Below, in pieces: positions 11,756-22,193 of a stretch of DNA of 64,000 nucleotides. The DNA is from Liolophura sinensis (taxonomy: Eukaryota > Mollusca > Polyplacophora > Chitonida > Chitonidae): the NCBI RefSeq assembly GCF_032854445.1, contig NC_088295.1, positions 64,895,249 through 64,959,248 on the forward strand, given 5' to 3'. A program made the translations under genes and the position numbers. Numbering within the stretch: position 1 is the stretch's first letter; the number at the start of each line of letters is the position of its first letter. The notes under the pieces are model-generated. The model saw nothing but the letters and a program-made list of their open reading frames with translations, was not told where the DNA came from and did not search any database.

Positions 11756-14657
11756 ATAGTCTACATGAATACAAGTTCCAAAAAAGCTAAACAGAAGTTA
11801 TGTTTACATTATGACTGGTCAGTGTTGAAGTTGACATTCCCGAAAACATACATGTATATAGAGCTGAGGTTTCAACACCACGTTTAAATGTCAAGGAAAT
11901 GACATGTCAAGCTAAGGCATCATAAATGTAGAAGAAAAGGTTAAATTCATGTGTTAACAGTAAATGAGCATAGGCTGTCGCTTACCGGAGAGTACATATA
12001 CAAGCTGGGTAAACCAGTTCACCAGCAGTGAACTACCCAGGCAAGCCCATTACATGAAGAGAGTGCAATTAGGGAGTAAACCTGACATAAACATAGCCAG
12101 TTCGATGTTAGAGCACATGTATGAGCCAAACTTTGGCATTACTGTATTCCTTACTGTATCACAGCCACAATCTATTAATAAATGAACTGTGCATTACAAC
12201 TTTAAGGCTACAAGTCAAAATACCATACTTCACATGGTCACCACACAAGCATGTACTTCAAGCAAGTACCAGTAAATAAACAAAACCTTTAACAAACATG
12301 TGTGTTTTGAATGAGTAGTTTCTAAGGACTAGAACCTTCAAGTTTTAATTACAAAAAGGAAAGATTTAAAAGATACAGATTGAAACAGATAAATGCATTC
12401 CCAACCAGGGGTGCGTTCCATTCATCGATCTGGTGGCAGATTCAGTGGTCACCGGAGAAAACAGAGTGACCTTACAATTTTCCCAAAGTCCCATGAGTTA
12501 AGAAGCTACAATACACTCCACCTTTGTCAGACTCAGTGTCGACAGTGGCGTCTCTGATCTCTTCTGGTGGCCAATGGAATGACATGTTAGTGGCCACTAC
12601 CTCCTCCAGTGGCCATCGGGAAGTGAAGGAAACAGATCCCAGAAGTCACACCCGGAGTGCAAATCTTAGCCACAGATTAATGCATATAAACCCCATTACA
12701 ACAGGGCAAAACTCTACATTTGTGTCCTATGTCACAAAAGGGTGAAGGGTCCTTTAAAAAAAATTCTGGTTCGGAATCCAGTTACAGATCACCACCAAAA
12801 TTTTTTATTAAATGAATTGGTGCTTGGATCAAGGCTAAGTTTTACACAAATTTTCATTCCAATACTTCCATAACTTTTCTGTAAAGCTGCTAACAGACAG
12901 ATGGAGAAATACAGTGAATGACCTAAAGTTTCACCCGGGACTCCTAAAGTGTATCCCAGGATTTAATGCGCTGGTTGTGGTTGTTACTGACTGAGCGCTG
13001 CAGGAGAGCATCAGGGGTGGTCAGGGGATTAATTGGACAGTTCAAGAATGTAATAAACAAGCTCAGGGTTCACTGAGCAGTCAGTTTATGCTCCTACTAC
13101 CAACAGTTCACAAACTTGTTTCATCAATAATTTCTACCAGTGCGCCATGATCAATGTTCACTGCTCGTTTTGAAAATTTCCATTGGAGTCATCGGAGCTA
13201 CAGCCACAAACAATCAGTGGGTACACGGTCGCACGAGGATGATATTTTCTAGACATGCAAACTGTACATCACTGCTGTACAGCAAAAATTTTAGTCCCGT
13301 CATAATCATGTGCTGTTGCCGTTCCTTTCAAACAACATGTGATTTTAACCATATTGCACATCAAAACTTTGCTAGTTCTCTGCTGTGAACAAGACCTTAC
13401 CCAGTATTAAAAGTTCATAGCTGAGACACAGCCTTCCAATGACATTCTTAGCAGAACGAAAATACGAGAAAACACTTGCTGGTCATCAGCAGAAGTCAAA
13501 TGAATTACACTCGCCGATAGCTTTGTGGTCTTCTGGACAATTTTTATCTCATTTTTATCTAATCACATCCTTCTGTCATTTTTCTGCCCACTCAGACTGA
13601 GCGAAAGTAAATGACTGTAACTCACATGCGAAACTTTAGTTCATTTACCACAGATATATAAATGGCAGTATCCTCCGCATGCTGCACAGTTACATTTAAT
13701 AACTGTTGAATGCTGTTGCAAATACATGTACATGTGTAGGACAAGAAAAGCTATCACACAAAGTCAAACCTTTAGAATTTTTCCTGTAGCGTTGGAATTT
13801 TTCTGTTGCTTCTCTTTGCTTCTCACGACGTTTCAACAAAATTTCCTGTCTCCGTTTTTCTTCTCGCTGTGCATCAATTTTTCTCTTTATTGCAAGAGCT
13901 CTGCAGAGCGCAAAAACAGAAAATCTTACATTAAGAGCTGTGCTGCATACATTTTCCACCGCAAAATTTGATAGACATGAATTTAATGTAGTGTTGTTAA
14001 GTATGTGGCAATATGAGAAAAAGTATGGAATAAAGAGTGATTTGTTAAATATCCTTTTTGTATACCAGTTATATCTTAGTATGAAAGCAAAGAGTAGAAT
14101 GTAAAGAATTCTGATGACAGCTGTAGTCAGTTCATGTGGGTAAGTTTATATTTTAAGACAAAATGTCTGTATTTCGAGTTAGCTTACTAAATTTACAATT
14201 AGAGGAACATCCCTTTTCTTCAGTGAAAAAAGACAAGAAGTTTTGGAGGCTGTCATTCAATACATATAACCTCATAGAGAACGCAAAATGATATTTCAAA
14301 AATAGAGGTACATGTACATGTATCAGTACCAACAAAAAATATTTTACCACCTTTATTTGCCTCTATAAATGCATTTTGGGTTCAAATTTTTAGGGCGAAA
14401 TATACATTACATGTAACTCTTTCGAGTTCATATACATCCAGTTTTGAAAACACAATATTTCCACTATTTATACTCTTTATACAGTCTTTATAAACACATG
14501 CACTTCTACAACTATCTACAAACCTGCGTCGCCTGTTTGTCTCATGTGACAATAGTTTTGTTTTGGCTATCACATCTCCACGATTGGAAGAGTTCATCTG
14601 TTTCAGGTGCTCCAGATGTTGGTTTTCCAGGATCTGGTAGCGGTTTCTGAATGAGGT
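2867..14657 (-). CDS. CEP126: CEP126-like centrosomal/ciliary protein, multi-exon gene (5' end not resolved)
   Basis: Exons in transcript order: 14524-14657, 13770-13900, 9678-11356, 8013-8115, 6777-7592, 4572-4709, 3461-3532. A tentative last exon lies at 2867-2946, with an alternative acceptor just below 3018. The first seven exons are flanked by AG/GT and their phases join without a break. They code for about 1020 residues; I recall human CEP126 as about 1.1 kDa x 100, so the length fits. An N-terminal basic coiled coil reads ETNRRR then ATEKFQR. The large exon has SLDSLEA after a SKSLFEQQLEQ segment; all three match the human protein as I remember it. The rest is low-complexity and Ser/Pro-rich. 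In vertebrates CEP126 sits at centrosome and basal body and supports microtubule organisation and ciliogenesis. A SILK motif (large exon) and KVRF (next exon) look like PP1 docking sites. The start codon is unresolved: the first exon found opens in frame without a convincing ATG, and a short upstream exon near 15.2 or 16.3 kb is possible. Confidence 0.85.
4192..4460 (-). mobile_element. tRNA-headed SINE, family A, full length
   Basis: On the minus strand it has a tRNA-like head, a conserved central block and a TTGATT/ATTTATTT-type tail. The target-site duplication AAAAATGGCT flanks it at 4182-4191 and 4461-4470. It lies in a CEP126 intron. Confidence 0.9.
4912..5525. repeat. 24-bp minisatellite in a CEP126 intron
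   Basis: About 25 units of GATGGAGAGTACAAATGACT-type sequence with a recurring insertion (GAGTACAAACTGTACAAATG). Some longer blocks are repeated as a unit. The unit length is a multiple of three, so both strands have long open frames, which are artefacts. Confidence 0.95.
6777..7592 (-). CDS. CEP126: CEP126-like Ser/Arg/Pro-rich exon
   Basis: An 816-bp exon bounded by a CAG acceptor and a strong donor (ACA/GTAAGT). It codes for a Ser/Thr/Pro/Arg-rich, probably disordered segment with an SPKASPVPTRRAVSAG stretch, a TTTTRTTTATTPTT run and a poly-Gln patch (LLQQRQQQL). The frame stays open past the donor to a stop at 6640. However, splicing at GTAAGT joins in phase to the next exon at 4572-4709, which codes for FLAAEALAEQSVSD, so I place the exon end at 6777. 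An unspliced short isoform ending at 6640 is possible. Confidence 0.8.
8380..8598 (-). mobile_element. SINE family A, truncated and internally duplicated
   Basis: The tail and central block match the full copies, but the GGTGGGAGGAAAC-type block occurs twice (near 8450 and 8520) and the tRNA head is missing. It is intronic in CEP126. Confidence 0.75.
9190..9270 (-). mobile_element. Degraded SINE family A tail
   Basis: TTTATTTATTTGACCGGTG and a diverged TACTAAA...CGCTTCTACGAT region match the 3' end of family A; the rest is absent. Intronic. Confidence 0.6.
9594..9657 (-). mobile_element. SINE family B tail fragment
   Basis: AGTGAATGCTTGGGGGTTAAC followed by TTTCAGTCATATGA matches the 3' end of the full family B copy at 56041-56405. 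It is only 20 bp from the splice donor of the large CEP126 exon. Confidence 0.6.
9678..11356 (-). CDS. CEP126: CEP126-like large central exon
   Basis: This is the longest exon of the gene (1679 bp), open throughout in one frame, with acceptor CAG before GTGAAGG and donor CAG/GTAAGG. Its N-terminal part has IPGLDDALKAV and then a Gln/Glu-rich coiled coil (LEQHQQLVLEQQ) followed by SLSSLDSLEA, the block that most clearly identifies the family. The middle is Ser/Thr/Pro-rich and probably disordered. The C-terminal part holds KVKSILKKAEETF, containing a SILK motif. Overlapping frames on the plus strand are open for up to 150 codons but share no family features and are treated as shadows. Confidence 0.9.
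11357..13769. other. CEP126 intron, nothing further recognised
   Basis: Apart from the TA/TG microsatellite, no exon, element or clear repeat is seen. Confidence 0.6.
11719..11757. repeat. (TA)n(TG)n microsatellite
   Basis: Alternating TA followed by TG dinucleotides in the CEP126 intron between exons at 9678-11356 and 13770-13900. Confidence 0.95.
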
Positions 14658-16590
14658 CTTTAAGGTAATAATCCTACATGTACATCACTTCATCACTCTC
14701 CTATTACACAAAAAATTGCAAGAAGTGCTCTTAACGTTAAGACCCACCATTCTTCTTTTGTCGCAAAGACTTACCAAGTCTTACATACATGTGTGTGTGT
14801 ATTACATGCAGGTGATTATCCCCTGCGTGCCACACATACATGTATTATCTGAAGTGGAAACAGGATAAGAGTTGACTGTGAACTTCCTTTGCCCTGCTCT
14901 TAAAATCAATTTTTTTAAAATCTCTTGATACTGGACTGGTGGAGTCTCATCACCACAGCATAAACCTATGGTAAACCATACACTGTTTCATGCCTCGTCC
15001 GATGAGTCCTTTGCTAAACAATGTCTGCAGTCTAAAATGGGTGCCGACTGTGGCTCTTACCACTCAGCTGGCCAGCATTCACAACATCCCCAGGTATATT
15101 CAACACGGTCATGGCACACCATGTCTACATTCATGACATGCCAAATTATTTCAAGCAGATTGGCCTTTAGACACGTCTTTGCAGGTCTACCGTGCATGCG
15201 CAACCCAGGAACAACAACTTTTTCAAGACCCATATGGCTGTGGTGAAGGCAAAACGGCTGCTGCTTCAGTCATGGCTTGAATTTGGATCTGGTGTGCCAT
15301 TACCCAGTGAATAAACTGCGAGGTAAGAGACACTGATGGCACCAGTTTTGGACTGCAGAGATCATTTTGAAAGGAAGCGAAAGGTGAGAAGCAGTGTAAG
15401 GTTTACCACAGATTGCTGCTGTGCCTATGATACTCTGCCAGCCCAGTGGGGCTATTGGTGTTCATACATATGTATTATTATCAAACTGACAGAAAGATCT
15501 CAAAAGTCCAGACATTCTCCATCAAACATCTTTTCTGTTAGAGAATGGCTCCATCTAAAAATCACGGGGTTCAATTCAATGTATTATTTAATTTTTACCT
15601 AAAACTTATACCACTATGAACTTTTCATTTCTGTTTCTGAAATACTGAAATCACACATACACTCTCGTATGAACTGAAAGTTGATGGAACTTGAGCGATA
15701 CTGACTTTGACCATTTGTAGTGTTACAAATCTACCAACTCTGAAAATTTACAAAGCACAGATATAAATCATAACTGTTTCAAGATTGCATAACTCTCCTC
15801 CACATTATCCCATGATTATCAACCGGTAGACCGGAGCGCATGGTTTGGTACATATAGAGCCGACCCTCCTATACGTGCCTATAAGCGTACTCGATCAGTA
15901 ACTGCACCCATGGCCCCATGATGTAAACATCTGCAGACATTCATCCCTCCACCCAATTCTGAGGTGAATATACCGTGATTGCAAACATACAAAAACACTG
16001 ATACAACATGGTTGTTGGAACAGCAAGAACAGATACGATTATGATAAATGAGTACAACAGACACTATGTTGTTGTTGTTGAGCTGAATAACTGAACAGGA
16101 GTAGACACGAACAAACGAAAAGGATACGAATAAGCGCCGGTAAACATTTTCCTGTTATTTTCCCAGTTGCTGGCGACTGAAACTTAATCCTCCAATATGA
16201 AACATCACATTTCACCCAAAATCCCTATCACCAGTTCACATTCTGTCACTATTTAGCGTCATCTGGATACCGTCTGTCGCCATATTGTTTTGACAACAAC
16301 ATGCGCTGGAGTTGCACAAACTTGACATAACGACGCATGTAGGAAGTGTTATCTCCCTTGAATGAGATATCGTATCCCAGCATGAACAATGTGGGCTATG
16401 TACGGTTCACTTTAATATAGTAATTATAGTTCATTATACAGAGAAGAAAAGGTCACTGCTTTGGGTAATTGGTTTCGTCATCTGGCATCCAAAAATAATG
16501 ATTAAGTCATCTTACCATCTGTATTTCAGAATAACTAACACTCTGTCACGACATGGTCCATTGACACAATGAGCCATTCATAGGTTTTTC
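14658..16590. other. Upstream of the first CEP126 exon found; possible promoter and 5' exon
   Basis: Two weak candidates for the start exon on the minus strand are an ATGGCACACCAG frame near 15285 (reading MAHQIQIQAMTE) and ATGGCGACAGAC at 16283. Neither has both a good donor and the right phase. No other feature is seen. Confidence 0.3.
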
Positions 16591-16738
16591 TAAATTTATT
16601 TATTTGATTGGTGTTTTACACCGTCCTCAGGAATATTTGACTTATATGGCAGCGGCCAGCATTATGGTGAGAGGAAACCTGGCAGAGCCCGGGGGAAACC
16701 CATAACCATACGCAGGTTGCTGGCAGACCTTCCCACTT
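16591..16738 (-). mobile_element. SINE family A, head missing
   Basis: The tail (TTTATTTGATTGGTGTTTTAC) and central block are present, and similarity stops at CTTCCCAC. It lies 180 bp upstream of the Tc1 element, between CEP126 and TSG101. Confidence 0.8.
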
Positions 16739-16915
16739 ACTGCGGAATCAATCTCTGGCAAGTCACTGACAAACTTTTCCACTGGTGATGTAAGAATGCC
16801 TATGCGGGCCATGCTGATAAAAAACGAGTGATCTTTTGCAAGGGGTTGTGCGAATGTCAGTGGACACAAATTGACATATGCTGGTTTTGAACCTATATTC
16901 AGACAGCGAGATATA

Positions 16916-18488
16916 CAGTCATGTATACAGTCAAAAATTAAAAATCCAGCTGATACCATAATACTTTGTCGTATTTGATATGCTTTAAGGTCAGTTGTAT
17001 TCCTAGGGTGTATGCGAGGCAATTTCATGCTTTCCATTTACATGCAGACTTACATAAAGAGTGGTTTCCTGTTTACATGTAGGCTTACATAAATAGGGGT
17101 CTCTTGCTTATATATTAAGACGCAGCACAACTCGGTAGTTGTCAGCTCCCATAATGCCTAAAACGAAAGAATTATGTGGAGCCAGAAAGGCAGCCATCTT
17201 GGCACAGCTGGATACTGGATTGAGCGAGCGACGAGTGGCCAAAAAACTGAAGATCTCTAAGACAGCAGTTCATTACACCAAGAAAAAGCAAGCCGAACAT
17301 GGTACTACAAAACTGCTAGCTGGTCGAGGCAGGAAACGTCTTTCTACCCCACGAGATGACCGAGCACTCATCCGGTCGTGTATCAAGAATCGTCGTCAGA
17401 CCTCCAGAGACCTTAGAAATGAGTGGGCATTGTCAACAAATGTGACTTGTTCAGCAAGAACAGTTCGAAACCGACTTCTTGGAGCTGGTCTAAAGTCGCA
17501 CAGGGCACGGAAGAAGCCCTTCATCAACGAGAGGCAGCGGAAGGCCCGCTTGCGTTTTGCGAGGGATCACAAGAATTGGACTGTTGATGATTGGGCTAAA
17601 GTTCTCTTCAGTGATGAATCCAATTTTGAGTTGATGCCTACTCCAGCCAACTTACTGGTTAGGAGGAAGCCTGGGGAAGCCTACAAACCAGACTGCCTTG
17701 CTCCTACTGTAAAGCATGGGGGTGGATCAGTGATGATCTGGGGTTGTTTCAGTATGGGTGGAACAGGACAGATGCAGTTGTGTGAAGGGAGAATGAACCA
17801 AGTCACATACAGAGCTACTCTTGAAAACAGTCTTCTTCCATCAGCTGCTAAACTCTTTCCTGGCTCGAATGACTGGATTTTCCAACAAGACAATGCCCCT
17901 TGCCACACGGCAAGGTCAGTTAAAACCTGGATAGAGAACCGGAACATTCGAACCATGAATTGGCCTGCTCAGTCACCTGATCTGAATCCAATTGAAAACC
18001 TGTGGAATATTATCAAGTTCAAAATGGAGAACCACAAGCCCCAAAACAAAGCAAATTTGTTCGAATTTTTGCAACAGGAATGGGCTGCTGTGACCGCAGG
18101 GCAATGTAACAAACTGGTGGAGAGCATGCCAAGGTGCATGGCTGCAGTCATCAAAAACAATGGGCATGCAATCAAGTACTAACTCCCGTATGAGACTGAG
18201 AGTCATGTGACTACGTGACTAGGAGACAGGAGAAAAAATGAAATGCCAAAATGTTTTTGAGAATACAGTTGCCACATCTACAGATGTATGAACTTAAGTG
18301 ATTTTGGTCATTGTCAAGAAAGTCATAGAGAACTGATAGATATCACCTCTTAAATAAAACCCTTATGAACTATTTCTGTTTTCATCACTTTCTTTGCCCA
18401 AACAAATGTTCCTTCAGTTGTGCAAGGTTTTAAAATGAACAAGAAATGGGAGAAAGCAAGGGTGGTCTAATAATTTTTTCCATGACTG
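16916..18488 (+). mobile_element. Tc1/mariner element with intact transposase, one end degraded
   Basis: The right end reads CATGACTG followed by TA at 18489-18490. The left end candidate is TA (16914-16915) followed by CAGTCATG. This gives a 1573-bp element, a normal Tc1 size. The two ends match only over the outermost 8 bases, although elements of this family usually have longer terminal repeats; the right end has the longer family-like sequence with TCTAATAATTTTTTCC. The left end is therefore altered or wrongly placed, and the element may no longer move on its own. Confidence 0.75.
17154..18182 (+). CDS. Tc1-type DD34E transposase, intact
   Basis: A 342-residue reading frame from ATG 17154 (MPKTKELCG) to TAA 18180-18182, with no internal stop, which is the usual Tc1 length. 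The N-terminal half has two helix-turn-helix regions (LSERRVAKKLKISKTAVHY, and a second around SARTVRNRLL) for end binding. The catalytic triad is in FSDESNF, QQDNAPCH and PIENLWN, with exactly 34 residues between the second Asp and the Glu. A glycine-rich box (KHGGGSVMIWGC) typical of Tc1/mariner is present. It acts by cut-and-paste into TA sites. The frame is also open 15 nt upstream from a TTG, but ATG is the better start. The gene lies inside the element at 16916-18488. Confidence 0.97.
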   Translation: MPKTKELCGARKAAILAQLDTGLSERRVAKKLKISKTAVHYTKKKQAEHGTTKLLAGRGRKRLSTPRDDRALIRSCIKNRRQTSRDLRNEWALSTNVTCSARTVRNRLLGAGLKSHRARKKPFINERQRKARLRFARDHKNWTVDDWAKVLFSDESNFELMPTPANLLVRRKPGEAYKPDCLAPTVKHGGGSVMIWGCFSMGGTGQMQLCEGRMNQVTYRATLENSLLPSAAKLFPGSNDWIFQQDNAPCHTARSVKTWIENRNIRTMNWPAQSPDLNPIENLWNIIKFKMENHKPQNKANLFEFLQQEWAAVTAGQCNKLVESMPRCMAAVIKNNGHAIKY

Positions 18489-18509
18489 TATATTTGTTTA
18501 TGTGCTTGC

Positions 18510-18765
18510 TGTTTAACAACATACACAAGAATTTTTCCCTCAAATAACAGTTGTCCGTTTTAAGGGTGGAGGAAACAGGAGTGCCTGGAGTAAACCACCA
18601 AACTTTGGCAACCTCTCATGAGCATCATTCACTGCTTACAGTCACCAAGGCTGATAGGAAATCTATGAATTCCCTGCCTAAGGCTGGGTTTGAACCCACA
18701 TCTCCTGCATCCTTGTGACTGTAAGGCAAGTGCCTTAACCAATCAGTCATGGCCCAATCCCCATA
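18510..18765 (-). mobile_element. SINE family C, probable full copy
   Basis: Read on the minus strand, a tRNA-like head (ATGACTGATTGGTTAAGGC) and a B-box-like GGGTTTGAACCC are followed by a body with GGTTTACTCCAGG and an ATTCTTG-type tail. It starts 20 bp after the Tc1 right end. Confidence 0.65.
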
Positions 18766-18845
18766 GAGAAAGTGAGGTGGTTGCGTTCATGGATTTGCAA
18801 TGAGCCGTTGCTTGCTTAACTCTGAAGTTTAAAACTTATACCTAT

Positions 18846-18897
18846 AATTTATTTATTTATTTGATTGGTGTTTTACACCATACTGAAGAATATCATA
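18846..18897 (-). mobile_element. SINE family A tail fragment
   Basis: Only the last 50 bp or so of the family A element is present (TTGATTGGTGTTTTACACC), consistent with 5' truncation. Confidence 0.65.
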
Positions 18898-18951
18898 CCT
18901 TTAGGAGTAACCGTGAAAGTAAAACAACACACCACACAAATATATATGTAT

Positions 18952-19283
18952 GTAGGCTTGCTTGGGGTTTAACAATTTTTCAGTCATACGACGACGAGGA
19001 ATCATTATTTTTGTATACATATACTGTGACTTCTTGTGGCTGGTTGAGTCCAGCCGCCACTGAAGCATCATGCCTAAGACACCAGACATGACACCCTGCC
19101 CAGTCACATTATACTGACACCAGGTCAACCAGTCCTGTTTCCTTGCTCTAACCTCTCATTGCTGAGCGCCAAGAGAGGCAGCAGCAAGTACCATATTAAA
19201 AGTCTCACGTATGACCCAACCCGACCCGACCCAACCCGACCCAAGGCAGACGCTCTCACCATTTAGGCCACCAAAGCCATAAC
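18952..19283 (-). mobile_element. SINE family B, divergent subfamily B2
   Basis: Tail at TTGGGGTTTAACAA, body with ACACCAGACATGACACC and a tRNA-like head at the far end. A run of CCCGACCCAACC lies where the B box should be. It matches the copy at 27245-27500 and a fragment at 23888-24035. Confidence 0.75.
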
Positions 19284-19299
19284 ACACAAATATAAACAC

Positions 19300-22193
19300 A
19301 ATATCACAGCCTCCTTCTAGCATATACAAGATTTTATTGAGTTATATTATGATAACAATAATCATACACCCAGTCCTTAAGACATAAAGTATTTACAGCA
19401 ATGCTTCTTAATAGACACGTTCACAGTTATATAATCTATCATTCGATCGTCTTCCCCATGAAATAACCAACAATGGAACATGTTTACAATGTACCACCTC
19501 CAGCTAGCACGAGTGTCTTCATGGGGATTAAGTTGTTCAAATGTACACATACCCAAGGTGATACTCAACTTAAAGAACTATGCTCACCTTTCATGCAGAA
19601 AAAGATAAATGTATACATGTACAATAATTCACCTGTTATTTCATAGGATTTTTCACCACCCAAACACTCTGATATAGGCCTACCACTGTACTAGAGAAGG
19701 GTGATAAGCTGGTGAAAAATATCCTGAAGCTATATGTCATTTACAGTAAATGGTATATGGCATCAGCAGATACCTCAAAAATCTCCTGAAGCTTTATGGC
19801 TTCAGCAGATGTATAAAAAATCTGAAGTTTTATATGTGATTCACAGTAAGTTACATATAGTTTCAGTTGTTTTTAAAAATCTTATGAAGATATATGTGAT
19901 ATACTGTAATGCACTCATCTCACAAACAGACTCACCATTTCCTGTAACCATGACAGAATCATATCTCACAAGTTTTGTTGTAGGGCCTATGCTTACGTAA
20001 TTGATAAACAGTTTAAAATTAATCAATCTCTTTAAGGCCAGAAGAACGGGCTAGAGGAATCATTCAAGGTGTTACAAATACAATAGATATACAAACAAAA
20101 TAGATGTTCTTTAATTTACACCAAAAAAATGTCTCTAAGAACGGAAAATCAAAATCCATCAAAAAAGGTAGTAAAAAAAAGTGTGAAGAGAAATTAGGAA
20201 CCAGTAAAATCCAATTAATGAACATGAGCAGTTAGTCACATAGTGAACATCTTGACAGCAGCAAATATGCCGCAAACACTCTCTTTTACTTTTATTACAC
20301 CAATGGTGCAATAAAACAAAGGTTCTTTGAAAAACATTCAGTTTGATATTTGAATGTTCAATATTCATGTTATCAGTGGTGAAACTATGAAAGGAAACAA
20401 TAATTTGGAACAGTTTGTTGTTGACTTTTAACACAGCATGAACTTTGTTTTGGCCATTTCTAACATGGTATTACACTAAAAAGAGAAATACAACAGTGGA
20501 ATTTTGAGTTTGAGCTTTTTTTCACTGAAGGCTTTGACCTGTTCGAAAAAATGTTAGGTAACAATTTTTGATTATGTTTACTATAATAAGGGCATCTGCA
20601 AAAGTTTCATTCACAAAAAAGGTTATTTCCAGTAAATGGATAAAGCAGACAACTTTGGAGCTGAGCATCCGTGAATTTAAGACGATACTGAAGAGGTATC
20701 ATCTGTTACTCCAGAACATGATTAAACAGGTATTCAATAAATCAATGTCAAGAAAAGCTGCCTAACTTTTTCAACAAGTCCTATGATACAGTAGGGCAAT
20801 TTTTACCAACTCGGGAGTTTTATCGAAACTCTCCCGTAAAAAAACTCATAAGCATGTATGTTTAGCTTGATAACTTTTTTTTTGTTTTAATAAGGCTTGA
20901 AGATTGAAAGCGATGCAATATCAATCCATGCCACTGACACCATCTCCTGAATGATACTCTATCTGAGCTCTGAATTACGTTACACCTCAAAAAGCGTCCT
21001 CAATAAATCCAAGTCAGATGGCAATATTTCTATTTCTACAGTCTGAGAGATATAGAAGAACATATCCCTTGATGTTAAACATGCAAATCTAATATAAAAA
21101 AACACATAATAAATATTCTGAGATTTCATTCAGTGAACTTATGGAACTATAAACATTTTACAATAATGACAACACTGGAACTGTTGACGCCTGAAGGTGA
21201 TCCTACATGTATGTTTGATACATGCGCCTGGATCCTAGTTTTTATTCTACAGTGAGGCCACACCAATTTAAGTTGTTGTATTACGGATGGGATAAAATCT
21301 TTTTCCAATGTTGTCATTGAAAAGAGAAAAAAAACACCTACAAATCATCTATTTTGTGAGAAGTGGACTGTCCAAGCAATTTTTCGCTTTGAAAGCTTTG
21401 AAAAACAACACAATCATAAAAACATCCAGATCGATTGGTAAAATAAATAAAAAGCTTTATTTTCGGTTTCATGTTTACTCCATTTTTTGATGTTTTAGTT
21501 CCTGCTTGCCCGTAAAACATAAAATAAAATTGGTGTGGCCTTACACCTATCATATCAACAATGCTAGTGTGGCATTGTATCACTCGTTTAATTCTCCTAG
21601 ATATTAGGGTGAAAGTCTTTAGACTTTTCCACGTGGATGAGATTAGTTCTAACTGGCGTTATGAGAATGTTGTATTATATACACAAATTCTAATTTCTCA
21701 CTTCACTACTTCTCTTATAGAATACACACCTTAATCAATGCTTTTTACCTGAAGTTGGTCACTTTAGAAATTTTCCAGAAATGAAGACATTTGTGAACAT
21801 TTCTGTTTGAATCTGGATGATATATATTACGGTTAACCTCATAAATTTTCTTTAAAAATGCACCTTTGCAACTTGGTGAAATTATATTACTGTTAAATTC
21901 ACAAATTTTCCTGTAACACCCATGCACGAAAAAGTCCTGAAGTATTAAATAATGCTGTTGGCTATGTAAATCTCCATGATTCCAATTTGGGTTACACCTT
22001 TACTGGAATCTTCAATGAACACAGTGACTGGACGATGTACAAAAATTTTGAAAATGGTGTCCTAACATAACCAGTAAGGCATGTATGTTTAATACTTGAC
22101 CTGCTAGGCATGCGCTCTTCTCCATCTGTTTTACCACACATCAGATACATGTACATATGAACAGAAAGCATCACTTCGGTCTGTTTACTCCAC
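19300..22193. other. Between SINE cluster and TSG101 stop; no gene recognised
   Basis: AT-rich DNA; part is the TSG101 3' UTR. Short imperfect repeats with CAGCAGAT and ACAGTAA occur near 19735-19900. Confidence 0.5.

Noticed and set aside
14968-15602. Plus-strand small open frames upstream of CEP126
   Set aside because: No family features; the region is more likely CEP126 5' intron or promoter.
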